Source: Adiantum capillus-veneris (Eukaryota; Streptophyta; Polypodiopsida; Polypodiales; Pteridaceae). Taken from it: a DNA stretch of 64,000 nucleotides. Under the pieces are notes generated by a model, which was not told the origin of the DNA, made no database searches, and saw nothing but the letters and a program-made list of their open reading frames with translations. Shown one piece after another: positions 9,859 to 20,788 of the stretch. The translations under genes were made by a program, and so were the position numbers. Location: assembly GCA_014529385.2 (NCBI GenBank), contig CM043964.1:132097420-132161419 (forward strand). Direction: 5' to 3'. Position 1 is the stretch's first letter. Each line of letters starts with the position of its first letter.

Positions 9859-12800
9859 GTGGCTCCACGAAGAAGGCGGTCTAGACGATCGCCTACTCCT
9901 CCCAAGAGGAAAAGAGCAACCCATAGTCCTTCTCCTCATCACTCTCAAAGGCAAGAGAGGAAACAAAGGAAGAAAAGGGCTAGGAAGAGGTCACCCTCTT
10001 CTCCTTCTTCTTCACCTTCCTTCTCTTCCGATGAAAGTTATGGCTATTCTCCTAGAGAATACAAGAGGGGAGGGCATCGCAAATCATTTCCTGCATGGCG
10101 AAGGTCACAAAAGCTAAAGAAGTTCAAGGAGGGAGGAAAGAGTATCTCTTTTCTCACCTACGATGGCACCTTTGGTGCTACCGACAAAGTGTTGGCCTTC
10201 ATCCAGCAATTTGATGCGGCCTTTGGGGACGAGGGCTTCACAGAGTCCTCCAAGCTACGCCATGTAGCTATGCACTTCCAAAAATCAGCTCGTCAATGGT
10301 GGGCTAGCCTTCGTGGCAATGGAGAAGCCCCAAAGACATGGAAAACTCTACGAGTTTCCATCATGAAGCAATTTCTTCCAAGCGATACTAAAGATAAAGT
10401 TCTTACCGAATGGCGCGGCTTGAAGCTCCTCTCTCATGAGTCTATCAACAAGTATGTAGATAAGTTTTGGGATTTACATCTCAAAGCTACTGTCTTTCAA
10501 AAGATAGACTTTGCTGAGCAAAGACAGCAATTCTGTGCGGGATTACCTGAAGAGATGGCCGAATATATCAACTCTCAACGGCCCGGTACTATTACCGAAG
10601 TAATCCACCACACCATGGTTGCTTCACGCATCAATTTCCATCAAGGGGCTAGACGTAATGTCAAGCCCATGGAAAACAAAGATAAAAATGATGCAAAGGG
10701 GAAATCCAATGCTCAAAATAATTCCCAAGGCACTTCCAACAACAACAACAACAATCGGTCCAAGGAGAAGGGAGTTTACAAAGGTAAAAACAAACTCTCT
10801 CCTGAAGAGCTTGAAGCTTTTCGCAAGGACCATAAGTGTTTCAAGTGTGGGGAGCAAGGACATGGCTATCGTTCTTGCCCCAAGAAGAATACTCGCAATG
10901 AGACTCCTAGGGCTTCCACCATCGAAGCTCCAAAAGAGGATGCTCATTGCAAAGGATCATCACTCTCCTATGCTTGGGGAAAGGTACGAGAGCATGATGC
11001 CTTCATCTTGTTTGACCCTGGCTCTACTCTCAACTTCATATCAATAGAGTTGGCCACCAAGTTGGGCATTCAAGCTTTTGAGATGGGAGATATAGTAACA
11101 GCTGATGCAGCTTTCAAGGGACAACAAGCCTCCGTTACTCCCTTGATTGGGAAGTTGAGGCTTCATGTCCAAAGCTATGTCGACAAAGAAGACTTCTTCA
11201 TCTCTCCCCTCCAACATCAGGATGTTATCCTAGGGGCACCATGGTTTGATCGCATGGCTGCCAACATGAAGTTCCCTGAAAGGAGAATTTACTTCACCTA
11301 CAGGGGAAAGAACATGTATGTAGATGCTAGTGAGCGTGGTCGCACTATTCCACTTGTAAATCCTCTTTCTTTTGATAAATCAATGAAGAGCTCAGTTTCT
11401 GCGTACATGATTTATGTCAAAGAGTCTCTAAAAGCTAATAATGTTTCATCAAATGAAAATGATAGAAATCAAGAAGAGTTAGACTTGTCTACTTTTCTAA
11501 AAGGATTCCAAGATGTGTTCATCGATGATATCCCTATGGACCTACCTCCAAAACGAGGGGATGATGACCATCGTATTGAGCTCCTTCCAGGAAGCTCACC
11601 GCCTAACAAACCTCCTTATCGAGTCTCACAAGCTCAACAAGAGGAGATCATGAGGCAAGTACAAGAGCTGGTAGACAAAGGGATGGTGAGGCCTAGTTCC
11701 TCTCCCTTTTGTTCTCCAGTCCTTTTAGTGCAAAAGAAAGATGGTACATACCGTATGTGTGTGGACTATCGAGCACTAAACCATATCACTATTAAAAACA
11801 GATTTCCCGTACCTCGGGTAGAAGATCTGTTTGATAAGCTACAAGGCTCTACCTACTTCAGTAGGATTGACCTTAAGAGTGGCTATCATCAAATAAGGAT
11901 AGTGGATGAGGATATCTTAAAGACCGCGTTTCGCACAACATTTGGTCTTTATGAATATCTAGTCATGCCTTTTGGCTTGACTAATGCACCAGCTACGTTC
12001 AATCGTTTGATGGAGAAAATTTTTAGACCATATCGAAAATTCACTGGAGTGTTCTTCGATGATATCATCATCTACTCCAAGTCTTTGGAGGAACATAAGC
12101 AACATCTCCAAGTGATTTTTCAAGCCTTGAGGGAGAACAAACTTTTTCTCAACCAAAAGAAAAGTGAATTCTTCCTTCAAGAGATTCAATATCTAGGCCA
12201 TATTATCTCTCACGATGGTATTCGTATGGATCCATCAAAGTTAGAGGTAATAAAATCATGGCCTAACCCAAGGAATCTACATGAGCTAAGAAGCTTTATT
12301 GGTATGTGTGCATACTATAGACGCTTCATAGCAAAATTCTCTCAAGTGGCAGGACCACTACACGACTTAACCAAGAAGAACGTTAAGTTTGTATGGACTG
12401 CTAAGGAGCAAAATGCTTTTGAAAAACTCAAAGAGAAGCTTACTTCCCAACCAGTCCTTGTGCTTCCGGATCTCTCAAAGCCCTTTGAGGTCCAATGTGA
12501 TGCTTGTGGTGATTGCCTTGGAGCGGTTTTGCTTCAAGAAGGGCATACCATAGCATATGAGAGCCGAAGGCTCAATGGTGATGAACGAGTCTTGGGCATT
12601 TATGAGAAAGAGCTTTTAGCTGTTCTACATGCCCTAGACACATGGAAGCACTACCTATTGGGGACTCCATTTATCCTACGAACCGACCACCAAAGTCTCA
12701 AGTATTTCATGACGCAAACCAAGCTTTCTGACAAACAAATGAGGTGGGCAAGTTTTCTTTCGCAATTTAATTTTCATATTGCTCACATAGCTGGTAAGCA

Positions 12801-13467
12801 CAATCAAGTTGCCGATGCACTTTCACGACGACCAAAAGTTAATGCGGTGTCTATAGCTACTCACAATGATCTATCCTCTATGATAGATGAGTATGCTACT
12901 AACCCTGACTTTAGAGACATAATGTCAGCCCTTGCTTTGGGGAAGAAAGAGGAACCATTCACCTTGCAGGATGGTTATCTTCTTCACGACAATAGGCTAT
13001 GTGTTACCCATTCCCTTCGTGAGAAGGTTATGTATGAATCCCATGCTCCTCCATATGCAGGGCATAGAGGTATTCAACCTACTCTCCGAGGAGTAGAGAC
13101 GTATTTCTATTGGCCTACCATGAAAGTGGACATACAAGAGTATGTTTCAAAATGTGTAGTATGCCAAAAGACCAAGTATGATAGAGGGAAGCAACCTGGA
13201 TTACTCCAGCCATTGCCTATTCCAAATTCACCATGGGAGAGTATATCCATGGATTTCATCTTTGGATTACCCAAGTCTATCCATGGGAATACAGGAATAT
13301 GGACAATAGTCGACAGGTTTAGCAAGCAAGCACATTTTATTCCTGTCAAAAAGACTATTAAGGCACATCAAATGGCAACTCTCTTCATATCTCATATTTT
13401 CAAACACCATGGATTACCCACATCCATCGTGTCAGATAGAGATCCTAGAATGACCAGTAATTTCTAG
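9859..13467 (+). CDS. Element B gag-pol polyprotein (gag, protease, RT, RNase H, N-part of integrase)
   Basis: This 1,202-codon frame is one polyprotein. In order: an Arg/Ser-rich basic stretch (aa 4-90); retrotransposon gag core (about 100-260); CCHC knuckle CFKCGEQGHGYRSC (about 327-340); protease active site FDPGSTLNF (about 385), where Pro replaces the usual Ser or Thr; RT with VLLVQKKDGTYRMCVDYR and the catalytic FFDDI (about 732); RNase H with CDACG (about 879) and TDHQS (about 942); integrase H2C2 zinc module (GHRG ... CVVCQK, from about 1060) and the first two catalytic Asp (MDFIFG, VSDRD). It stops at TAG 13465-13467, before the third catalytic residue. The first codon shown is GTG and the true gag start lies upstream. 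Confidence 0.92.
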   Translation: MAPRRRRSRRSPTPPKRKRATHSPSPHHSQRQERKQRKKRARKRSPSSPSSSPSFSSDESYGYSPREYKRGGHRKSFPAWRRSQKLKKFKEGGKSISFLTYDGTFGATDKVLAFIQQFDAAFGDEGFTESSKLRHVAMHFQKSARQWWASLRGNGEAPKTWKTLRVSIMKQFLPSDTKDKVLTEWRGLKLLSHESINKYVDKFWDLHLKATVFQKIDFAEQRQQFCAGLPEEMAEYINSQRPGTITEVIHHTMVASRINFHQGARRNVKPMENKDKNDAKGKSNAQNNSQGTSNNNNNNRSKEKGVYKGKNKLSPEELEAFRKDHKCFKCGEQGHGYRSCPKKNTRNETPRASTIEAPKEDAHCKGSSLSYAWGKVREHDAFILFDPGSTLNFISIELATKLGIQAFEMGDIVTADAAFKGQQASVTPLIGKLRLHVQSYVDKEDFFISPLQHQDVILGAPWFDRMAANMKFPERRIYFTYRGKNMYVDASERGRTIPLVNPLSFDKSMKSSVSAYMIYVKESLKANNVSSNENDRNQEELDLSTFLKGFQDVFIDDIPMDLPPKRGDDDHRIELLPGSSPPNKPPYRVSQAQQEEIMRQVQELVDKGMVRPSSSPFCSPVLLVQKKDGTYRMCVDYRALNHITIKNRFPVPRVEDLFDKLQGSTYFSRIDLKSGYHQIRIVDEDILKTAFRTTFGLYEYLVMPFGLTNAPATFNRLMEKIFRPYRKFTGVFFDDIIIYSKSLEEHKQHLQVIFQALRENKLFLNQKKSEFFLQEIQYLGHIISHDGIRMDPSKLEVIKSWPNPRNLHELRSFIGMCAYYRRFIAKFSQVAGPLHDLTKKNVKFVWTAKEQNAFEKLKEKLTSQPVLVLPDLSKPFEVQCDACGDCLGAVLLQEGHTIAYESRRLNGDERVLGIYEKELLAVLHALDTWKHYLLGTPFILRTDHQSLKYFMTQTKLSDKQMRWASFLSQFNFHIAHIAGKHNQVADALSRRPKVNAVSIATHNDLSSMIDEYATNPDFRDIMSALALGKKEEPFTLQDGYLLHDNRLCVTHSLREKVMYESHAPPYAGHRGIQPTLRGVETYFYWPTMKVDIQEYVSKCVVCQKTKYDRGKQPGLLQPLPIPNSPWESISMDFIFGLPKSIHGNTGIWTIVDRFSKQAHFIPVKKTIKAHQMATLFISHIFKHHGLPTSIVSDRDPRMTSNF

Positions 13468-14331
13468 AAAGGTCTCTTTGAAAATCTAGGAACAAGATTG
13501 AATTTCTCTTCGGCCTATCACCCACAAACGGATGGCCAAAGTGAGATAGCCAATCTTACGATACTCGATCTACTCAAGACTTATGTTACCGAAGTAGATC
13601 AACGCTCACAATGGGAAAAGTATTTACCGCTAGTAGAGTATGCCTACAATAATACTGTACATACTTCTACGGACAAAGCACCTTTCGAGATCATAGAAGG
13701 AAGACCTAAAAGTCCCTTGCTACTGAAAGTACATGGGAAAATCTTCGCCGCCGATGAGTATAGCCGTGACCTACAAGAATCTTTTCAAAAGATTAGGGAG
13801 GCTATAGCTATCTCTCAACAAAGGAAAAAAGCTGCTGCTGATAAGCACAGAAGAGCCTTAATGTTCAAAGAAAATGATTGGGTCTTACTCAAGTTTCCTA
13901 AGGCTCGATTAAGGCAAACGACGGGCAAAAATCCTACGGGCCATCAAAAGTATTATGCTAAACTAGCAAAAAGATACTATGGTCCTTTCCAAATCTTGAA
14001 GCCTATCAATGAGACGGCTTATCAACTCAAGTTGCCCAACCATTGGCTTATACACAATGCCTTTCATGTAAGCTTGCTTAAGCCCTACAAAGGAGAGCCA
14101 CCAATTGAACCAATTATTGAAGACCCTCCCGAAGTTGAAGACCAAGAAGAGGTGCTACAACCCAAAGCTATCCTTCGGCATGAAGACAAGGTACTACGAC
14201 ATGGTAAGATTATCCGACGGTATCTTATTAAGTTCAAAAATTATCCTTTTGAAGATGCTAAATGGATGCAAGGAGTACAACTTAAGGATAGTATGAACCT
14301 TGTCAATGCTTACAATGCTACATTAGAATAA
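13468..14331 (+). CDS. Element B integrase C-part and chromodomain
   Basis: Continues in the same frame as the upstream polyprotein, separated only by the TAG at 13465-13467. It opens with KGLFENLGTRLNFSSAYHPQ, then TDGQSE with the catalytic Glu of the DDE triad, the integrase C-terminal region with a GPFQILKPI-type fold, and NAFHVSLLKPYKGEPP. The last 60 residues (YLIKFKNYPFEDAKWM) resemble a chromodomain, which in this group steers integration toward marked chromatin. The aromatic cage is not fully evident. Nothing else in this part is broken. Confidence 0.9.
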   Translation, partial: KGLFENLGTRLNFSSAYHPQTDGQSEIANLTILDLLKTYVTEVDQRSQWEKYLPLVEYAYNNTVHTSTDKAPFEIIEGRPKSPLLLKVHGKIFAADEYSRDLQESFQKIREAIAISQQRKKAAADKHRRALMFKENDWVLLKFPKARLRQTTGKNPTGHQKYYAKLAKRYYGPFQILKPINETAYQLKLPNHWLIHNAFHVSLLKPYKGEPPIEPIIEDPPEVEDQEEVLQPKAILRHEDKVLRHGKIIRRYLIKFKNYPFEDAKWMQGVQLKDSMNLVNAYNATLE

Positions 14332-14691
14332 GCAAATGTACAAATTTCTTTTAAATAACTCATGTTTTTGTCTTATATGACTAGTCCTCTTTTTAATTGT
14401 GCACAAAATTTAACTAGTATGCATGCTTAGAATCATGTTTGTGATGACGATGTCTCTCAAACACCAAGTAGAATTTGTCACTCTACTTTGGGAGAATAAA
14501 ATGGACTAAAGAACAGACATGCTTGCGGCAGCTATGTCTCCCAAGCACCAAATGGATTAGTCATCCATCTTGGAAAGATGTCATAGGGTAAAAAGGGATC
14601 CTTTACCCGCTAAGTACGATTGACTAATGACTAAGACTTTATCTTTTCTACCTCATAGTCGAGGACGACTATGATTTCAAGAGAGAGGTAA
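14332..14691 (+). other. Element B 3' untranslated stretch and polypurine tract
   Basis: About 360 bp without a gene. It ends in the purine tract AAGAGAGAGGTAA (14679-14691) next to the right LTR. An equivalent stretch and tract occur in element F (45427-45780, minus strand), confirming family membership. Confidence 0.75.
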
Positions 14692-16287
14692 TGTCATAAA
14701 ATCTAATATCTAACTAACCCAAATGATTTTCTCATATTAAATTGATCATATTAGATATAGGTATGTGCTTATAGATCTATCTCAACACGGGGCCAATGGT
14801 AAAGGGGCCCAAAAGGGAGATGGTCTATCAAAGAGCAAGGCTAACCAATGGAGCATAAGACCTTAGGGTTAGCTTCATTGAAGACCTCCAATAAATGTGT
14901 GTAAAAGTCCTTTGACCTTAAGTAAGCTAGGGCTGGAGCTTGAGGTGGGAACCCGGCCCAAGCTCGAGGTGCTTGTCATGCTTGAGGTGCTTGTCATGCT
15001 TGAGGTGTTTTTCATGCTTGAGGTGCTTGATTAAGATGCTTGAGGTGCTTGACTGGCTCCATGCTTGAGGTGCTTGACTTGCTGCATGATTAAAGTACTT
15101 GAGGTGCCTTGAGAAGCTTGCCTGAGATGCTTGTGGGAACACCCCCTATTTCAAGTGCTTTGTCATGCTTGGTGAGTAAGGTGCTTGATCACCTAAAAGT
15201 CAAAAGCATTCCTACAAGAGGGGGGGCGAGCCCTTTTCCTAGGGGCTAGAGAGAGAACACCCACTCACACACACAAGGGAAGCCCAACTTGAAGAGGCAG
15301 CAAGGACACATGTCAGGCCCCTACCCATGTTACCTTCATGTGTTGCTTGAAGCCTATTGGCTAGGCTTCAAAGGGGTCCAATGATAAATTACATGAATTA
15401 TCTAATTGTTTTAGCATTTATCAAGTCCTCTCTCTCAAAGGGGAAAGGGGGACACTTGTCCCAAGGCTACCCATGTTGCTTGTAATGGCTCTTGCTTGTG
15501 ATTGGCTAGGCCTGGAAGGGTCCAATGAGCTTCAGGCATGAGCTACAAGGGGGGGTCGACCCAAGCAAGCTAGGGGGGTGCCTAGGGGGTATACTCACCC
15601 ACACACACTCACAAGCACTCTCATTGTGTGATATGCAAAGTGCAAGAGCTCCCTCTCCAAGCAAGTAGAGGTTGAGAGCCTACACCAACACTCTTGGCTA
15701 TGGAGTGCAAATCCAACCAAGAGCCATGCTTCAATGCTTAAGCTTGCCATATCCTTCTTCTTCATTACTATGCTATTATGTATGCTAGCAACAAGAGTAT
15801 GATAAGAGAGGAACTAATTCTTTCTCCTACGAAATGTTTCTTCTTCCTCTTCCCTACCCTCATTCCCTGCTAGCTCTCTCCACCTTCGAAGGTGTTTGAG
15901 GTCTTGGGACTGAGGCTTGGGATAGTTAAAGCTTTCTTCAAGTTTATGTTATGTTTGTGGTGCATGAAGCCTTCCATCTTCATGGCATCACCTAGGTCAC
16001 AAGGAACACAAAGACTGTATTGTAACAAGTCTCTCTTTATGGGAGAAATCATAATACAAATGCCTATTGGAGGGGGGACCGGCTCCACATAAATCCGGTC
16101 CTCAATTGTTGTCATGTTCTCTAAACTCTCTCTCTTGCAAAAGTATTGTCTATGCCAAGTTAACTAATTGCTATGATTATGTTGCTATCCTCAATTATGT
16201 CTACCCGCTATGCTCACAAAATCATTTCTTGAAAGTACTCTCATTAAATTCCGCTATTCTCAAATTGAATAGGCAAATTCCATTACA
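14692..16287 (+). repeat. Element B 3' LTR
   Basis: Near-identical to 7512-9135, including the minisatellite and the same short ORFs. The seven bases after its end, TTGGTAT, equal the bases that follow the left LTR (the start of the primer-site region) before the sequences diverge. Confidence 0.9.
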
Positions 16288-16466
16288 TTGGTATTAGCCG
16301 CTATGTTTGGGTCTTGGTTTGTACTACCTTGGGTCCTCGCCGAGGGCCTGGAATCTAAGGTAGGTGGATATTGAGAACTCGCGTAAGTCGAAATGCTCTC
16401 TAGTTGCTCGGCCTCTAGCATACAATCAAAGCGCCGATGCATGTGCCTTTGGCACCCTACAAGCAT
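16288..16466 (-). pseudogene. Element A gag N-terminal fragment
   Basis: Minus-strand translation gives TLDSRPSARTQGSTNQDPNIAA, aligned with MIGSRPSGGTQGSTTQDPKLAA near the N-terminus of element E gag. It is the upstream side of the gag gene that element B split. Between this piece and the continuation at 7511, about 240 residues present in E are missing. Confidence 0.75.
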
Positions 16467-17184
16467 CGGCGAATAACCTCGAAGGTTAACCGCTTACTTT
16501 TTTAGGCGTCCATTTTCACTCGTTTTTTTTAATGTTTTTAAATATTTTTTAATGATCGATTTTTGGATTAGAGCGTGTGATAGCTCAAAACTAGCGTATT
16601 GCTCAGGGGGTCATGGTGTGCTTTACAACACAACGTTCAATTACCCGAAGCTCCGTTGGTCCTCAAAAAGGTCGATTTTTACCTACGTGTGAGGCTAAAA
16701 TACGTAATTTTAAAGGGGGAATGAGGCCTGAGCCTGAGCGTGGGCTTGGGCTTGGGTCTAAACTTGGGTCTGGGGGATATTCATGATCTCGGTCCTACCT
16801 TCTTCTTTTTTGGGATAAGGTCGCCACGGCCGCACTGTGCTCGCGAGCACACACACCTCTAACCTACCTACTTACAACTAATAGAGCTACTGTTACACAC
16901 TAACACACTACTACAACAACTCATTAGCTAACAGAACTACTTACTGTACTTTACACATAACTATCATTATGGATCTACTACCTTAATCCTAACACCTTAT
17001 CACAGAGAAAACACCTTATGAATAGAAAAAACACAGTAGCTTTCAATACCTTATTAACAAAACAATACACAACAACAAAACAAACTCCTTCTCAACACAC
17101 ACACCTTCCTTCTCTACCTTTCCTACATTTCAAAATGCACCACAAAGTAGCATAGAGTGCTACTCGAGCTTAATGCAGGGCATT
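16467..17184 (-). other. Element A leader
   Basis: Non-coding, between gag and the primer site. It contains a GGCTTGGGCTTGGG-type run (16730-16775) that is also found in the leader of element E (37385-37435), and A/C-rich sequence near 16860-17110. No gene is seen. Confidence 0.6.
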
Positions 17185-17201
17185 CCCCGACAACGACGCC
17201 A
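17185..17201 (-). other. Primer-binding site, tRNA-Asp-like (element A)
   Basis: The minus strand reads TGGCGTCGTTGTCGGGG, followed (past five A/T bases) by the LTR. It matches the complement of the plant tRNA-Asp 3' end except for two C-to-T changes. The tRNA identity comes from general knowledge and was not searched. Confidence 0.65.
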
Positions 17202-17205
17202 AAAA

Positions 17206-17785
17206 TGTTTGCATCTGTCGCACATGTCAATGCAAGGGACTTGCCGATACACTGTGTGCGAGCCACAAATGGCTCCAAGCACACAATTAGACCAATCTAG
17301 AAAGCTCAAGAGAGAAAGGGTGTGTCAGTCACTGCCCTACGCTCGCCTTTGTGGAGGATTCCTTGCCGCGAAGAAGAAGGAGCCACCGTGCTCAATCGCT
17401 TCGCCGTCGCCGTGCCGTCGTCGCAATGCTCGATCACACACACACACTCTCTCTCTCTCTCTTCGTCTCTCACGCATACATACACACACAAGGAGATGAT
17501 GAAGAAGAAGATGGAGATGGAGCAAGAGCAATCTTCAATTGCACAAATGAAAGAATGAGAAATTTTTAGGTTTAGGTGACTTTTATATGAACTCGCTCCA
17601 TTCACACTTGGGCGCCCATACTTAGCCAACTAACCCTTGAATGTTCTTGTTAGAGTGCACCTCTCATCGGTGATCACTCTACCCTTTTTCTATTGGATCG
17701 ACAAGCCCGGTCCCTGACTCTATTAAATAAATAATATGGCGTCTGTCGTAGGTGATAGGGTGTCCGTGAGCCGTGAGGGTTAACA
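17206..17785 (-). repeat. Element A 5' LTR (right copy)
   Basis: Starts TGTTTGCATCTG and ends GGTTAACA on the plus strand. It matches 1181-1829 apart from scattered substitutions and a much shorter CA/CT tract (17436-17490). It is followed by ATTGC, the right target-site duplication. Confidence 0.85.
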
Positions 17786-17790
17786 ATTGC

Positions 17791-19569
17791 CAATAAATCA
17801 CTCATTACTAACCTCATAAACCATTCTATTATTATTATATCTCCATAAGTAAATAAGGAGCAAGCAATGAAGCCTAGTTGTAGTGACTGTAGAAGTGAAG
17901 GATTGCTTCGCCATCTCCATGTGTTGCTCTTCTCTCTCACCCTGCGTGCATGCACTACGAGTGTATAAGGTGCACCACCTATCCACACACTACAATTTCC
18001 TAAACCCCATCGAAAGGAAATTGCTACAATCTTAATACATACGTTCTAGATAATCACCACAATAACTTACTTTCAACAATAGTTCGAAAAGTGAGTGTGG
18101 TGGTTATAAGCTTCATCAATAGAGATAGTCCAAAGACTACTCCATTCCATACATTGGTGATACCACACATGTTTAACCAAAGAAAGTTGCTCAAACCGAG
18201 AGTGCCCCTAGACTTGTGGATAAGCAATGGTGTGGTAATATCTCTACCAGCGCTCCGTTGGAGAATAAGGCAATGAACGGGGCAAGAGTGCTTACAACAT
18301 ATATGAGGTGATCACTATGCATACCAGTGTGATATGTGGAACAACCATCTTGCATGTGGTGAATAGTCCTTTCCAACATTATGGAAATAAAGAAAGTGGA
18401 TGTGGCTAGACGTGGGTCCGCTGGAAGCTCTAGAGTTGATGGCTATCTAGGCACCTGATGGAGTCTTTGTGCATAGGCATGCCATCTTTGTGGGTCCTCA
18501 ATGGCAATGATGGGTGGGGCTCTCAAAGTTGGCACCATGCCATGTCTAAATCATGGCTCAAGCATAGGTGGTACAAATCTAGTGCCGCAGTCTCCTCAAA
18601 CTCCACTTTATGTACTCGGTGAGGATCCTTATCTGTGTGCAAGCCTCTCACTAGATGATCTCAACTAGATCACATTGTGTTTGAAGTAACATGAATGCCT
18701 CTCTCCATTCATTATGATACCATATTTTTGAGTGCTGCATAAGTGAGTATGGCATGATAAACTACTAACATCTAATGTGATCTCCTCTACAAGACTTGAA
18801 TACATTGAGAGAATGCCACTTTCTTCCTTCTCCTCACATCATTAGGTCTTGTCCCTCTACATCTCCTCCTACTATTGCGAACTTTGATCCCAAGAGAGTC
18901 AAGCAGTAGAGAGAATTGCATATAAAGCTCCCATCATGTGGCTCTTGTCTAATCCCACATAAAGTGGGGAGTCTAGATCTCATGCCATGATCAATATCCT
19001 CCCTTGTCAATCTTGTTTGTGCGGAAAGATCTCCAACCCTCTTGATTCTTGAGAAGTGTTATGTCCCCTTCACTTTTTAGTGTAGGGACTTCCACACAAC
19101 CCTTGTACTCTCGCTAGACTTCGGTCAAGGATCTCACGTGTCTTTTTGAGAAGTATGATATCTCTACCTTCCATCACCTTCTCAAGTCGTTCTAGGTGTA
19201 TCCATAGGGATTTGTTGTAGTCTTGTATTGCTAAATAAGTATCTTTGTGTGAGGTGCCTCATAAGCTACGAGCCCCCCTTCAATGGTCTTGCCATCAATG
19301 ATGACATGACCATATCAGTATATTTCTCTCTAATTGCCTTCTTTGCAGGGTTGTAAGACTTAAGGCATGTGGTCTTCTATGCTCAATTTTCATCTGTGTG
19401 AGGTCATCATCTAAGAAGACGTGGGCCTGTGATAATGTGTAGAGCACCACCCTCTTTTTCTTGAAAGTGATGCAGGTTTCTTCATTTGCAAGATTGCAAT
19501 ATGAGTGCTCTCTTCTTTGCAATATCTCCCCTTGCCTACCAAGCTTTGGGGAAGGGTAGAGATCCCACT
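17791..19569. other. Unassigned DNA; first part probably the rest of the copia LTR
   Basis: The first 250-300 bp should be the remainder of the copia 3' LTR split by element A, since A's duplication joins 1180 to 17791. I could not fix its end. The rest has only short broken frames and I recognize no gene or domain. Confidence 0.4.
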
Positions 19570-19799
19570 TGTACATCTCCATGTAAATGGTAATGATGTG
19601 TGTGAACTTACTTAAGACCATTGGACACTTTTTTCCCTCACTAAGAGGTTTTTTTACCCCAAGCTTTGTATATACGCCCATCACTCTAGGGTTACCTAAT
19701 CTTGTATCTACACACCAATTAATACATTTTCTAATGTGTGCCTTGAGCTTCTTCTCCATGTCCAAGATGCTATGCACTCCTGCAACCCTAAGTCCAGCA
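19570..19799 (+). repeat. Element D: copia 5' LTR
   Basis: Begins TGTACATCTCC and ends CCAGCA, 230 bp. It is roughly three-quarters identical to the LTR at 30202-30425, sharing TAATGATGTGTGTGAAC, GTATATACGCCCATCA and TGTGTGCCTTGAGCTTCTT. It is followed at 19802 by TGGTATTAGAG, a one-mismatch initiator-Met primer site. Confidence 0.75.
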
Positions 19800-20149
19800 A
19801 TTGGTATTAGAGTAGGTTGCATCCTCACGAGCATAGTCACTGGTACCCTCCTACTCACTTTCTCAAATTTTGGTGAGATTTTCCAAGCTTCAATCGGGCA
19901 ATATATACTTTGGGAAAGCTCAAAGAGCTGGTATGCTCATAATTTATCTGGCTTTTTTGGCCTCCATTTCCACTACTACAAGTACAATGCATGCAATTTT
20001 GTCCTTTTGTGCAAAATTTCTTCCAGATTTTTTTTTTGGCATAATAGGTCTTCAATAGTATACTATGGTTTGTGCTATATGGCACATACACATTTCCTTC
20101 CATTCTTATTTATTTTGGGCAATATCTACATCAAGTTCACTCTTCAACT

Positions 20150-20788
20150 ACGGTTGATAGTAGTGATGTTTTCAAGATGTTGTCTGCTGATGGCAAACTG
20201 GATGGAGAATGCTATCTAGTGTGGGTTTACATGATGTAGTATGTATGTAACATTGTTAAAAACTATAATGTACGCTTAGGTTTTGTGGAGGATGTTGCAG
20301 GTTCTAGTAGTTTTACTCATACTGCTAGTGTTGTTTTACCTACAAGTGAATGGGCTTGTTGGGATAGTAGAGATGCCCACGCACATGCAATGACTACAAT
20401 GTTTGGCAAATGCACCAATATTCCTCACATTCTCTTAGCCAAAATAGCAAAATAGGCTTGGCATATTCTAGCTGGCTTGTATGTTGCAATGAGGCAAAAA
20501 TAGCATTCTTGCACAAACAGCTACAGTCAAAGGTCATGCATGAGAAAGATAAAATTTTCTTGCTAAAATCAAATATTTTAATGAGCAGGTCATTGTTGTA
20601 GGTAAAATCATTCTCGATCACTCACTTGTACAGATAGCCTTGGATGCAGTATTAGACTTTTACTTCTACTTGGAGGCTTGTTTCACAAGGCAATGATAAT
20701 GCTATTAACTTTGACGCATTGGTCACTTTGCTGTTACGAGAGGCCATGTTGAGAAAAAATAGAGAAAAGCAACGTGCTATTGATCAAC

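Larger units (their letters stand above)
7512..16287 (+). mobile_element. Element B: chromovirus (Ty3/gypsy), nearly intact, nested in A
   Basis: It is an 8.8 kb LTR retrotransposon with LTRs of 1,624 and 1,596 bp. Both start TGTCATAAAATC and end TTACA, and they differ by a 28-bp net length difference and a handful of substitutions. The primer site TGGTATCAGAGC follows the left LTR and a purine tract precedes the right LTR. The coding region holds gag, protease, RT, RNase H, integrase and a chromodomain. No target-site duplication is visible, because the A sequence on either side is not contiguous. The near-identity of LTRs suggests a recent insertion. Confidence 0.93.
1181..17785 (-). mobile_element. 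Element A: Tat-like Ty3/gypsy LTR retrotransposon, split by element B
   Basis: Two related LTRs (1181-1829 and 17206-17785) bound the element, with ATTGT on the left and ATTGC on the right as a one-mismatch target-site duplication. On the minus strand the order is 5' LTR, tRNA-Asp-like primer site, leader, gag, protease region, polypurine tract, 3' LTR. Element B (8,776 bp) sits inside gag; without it A is about 7.8 kb. It is homologous to element E at 30560-38748 across gag and protease. I find no RT, RNase H or integrase, so it appears non-autonomous. LTR divergence and decayed frames make it clearly older than E. Confidence 0.85.

Noticed and set aside
10624-10947. 107-aa minus-strand ORF opposite gag of element B
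   Set aside because: It is a shadow of the polyprotein frame, which has clear domains on the plus strand.
19295-20219. ORFs of 187 aa (minus) and 210 aa (plus)
   Set aside because: Both cross the copia LTR and primer site of element D, overlap each other on opposite strands and show no domain.
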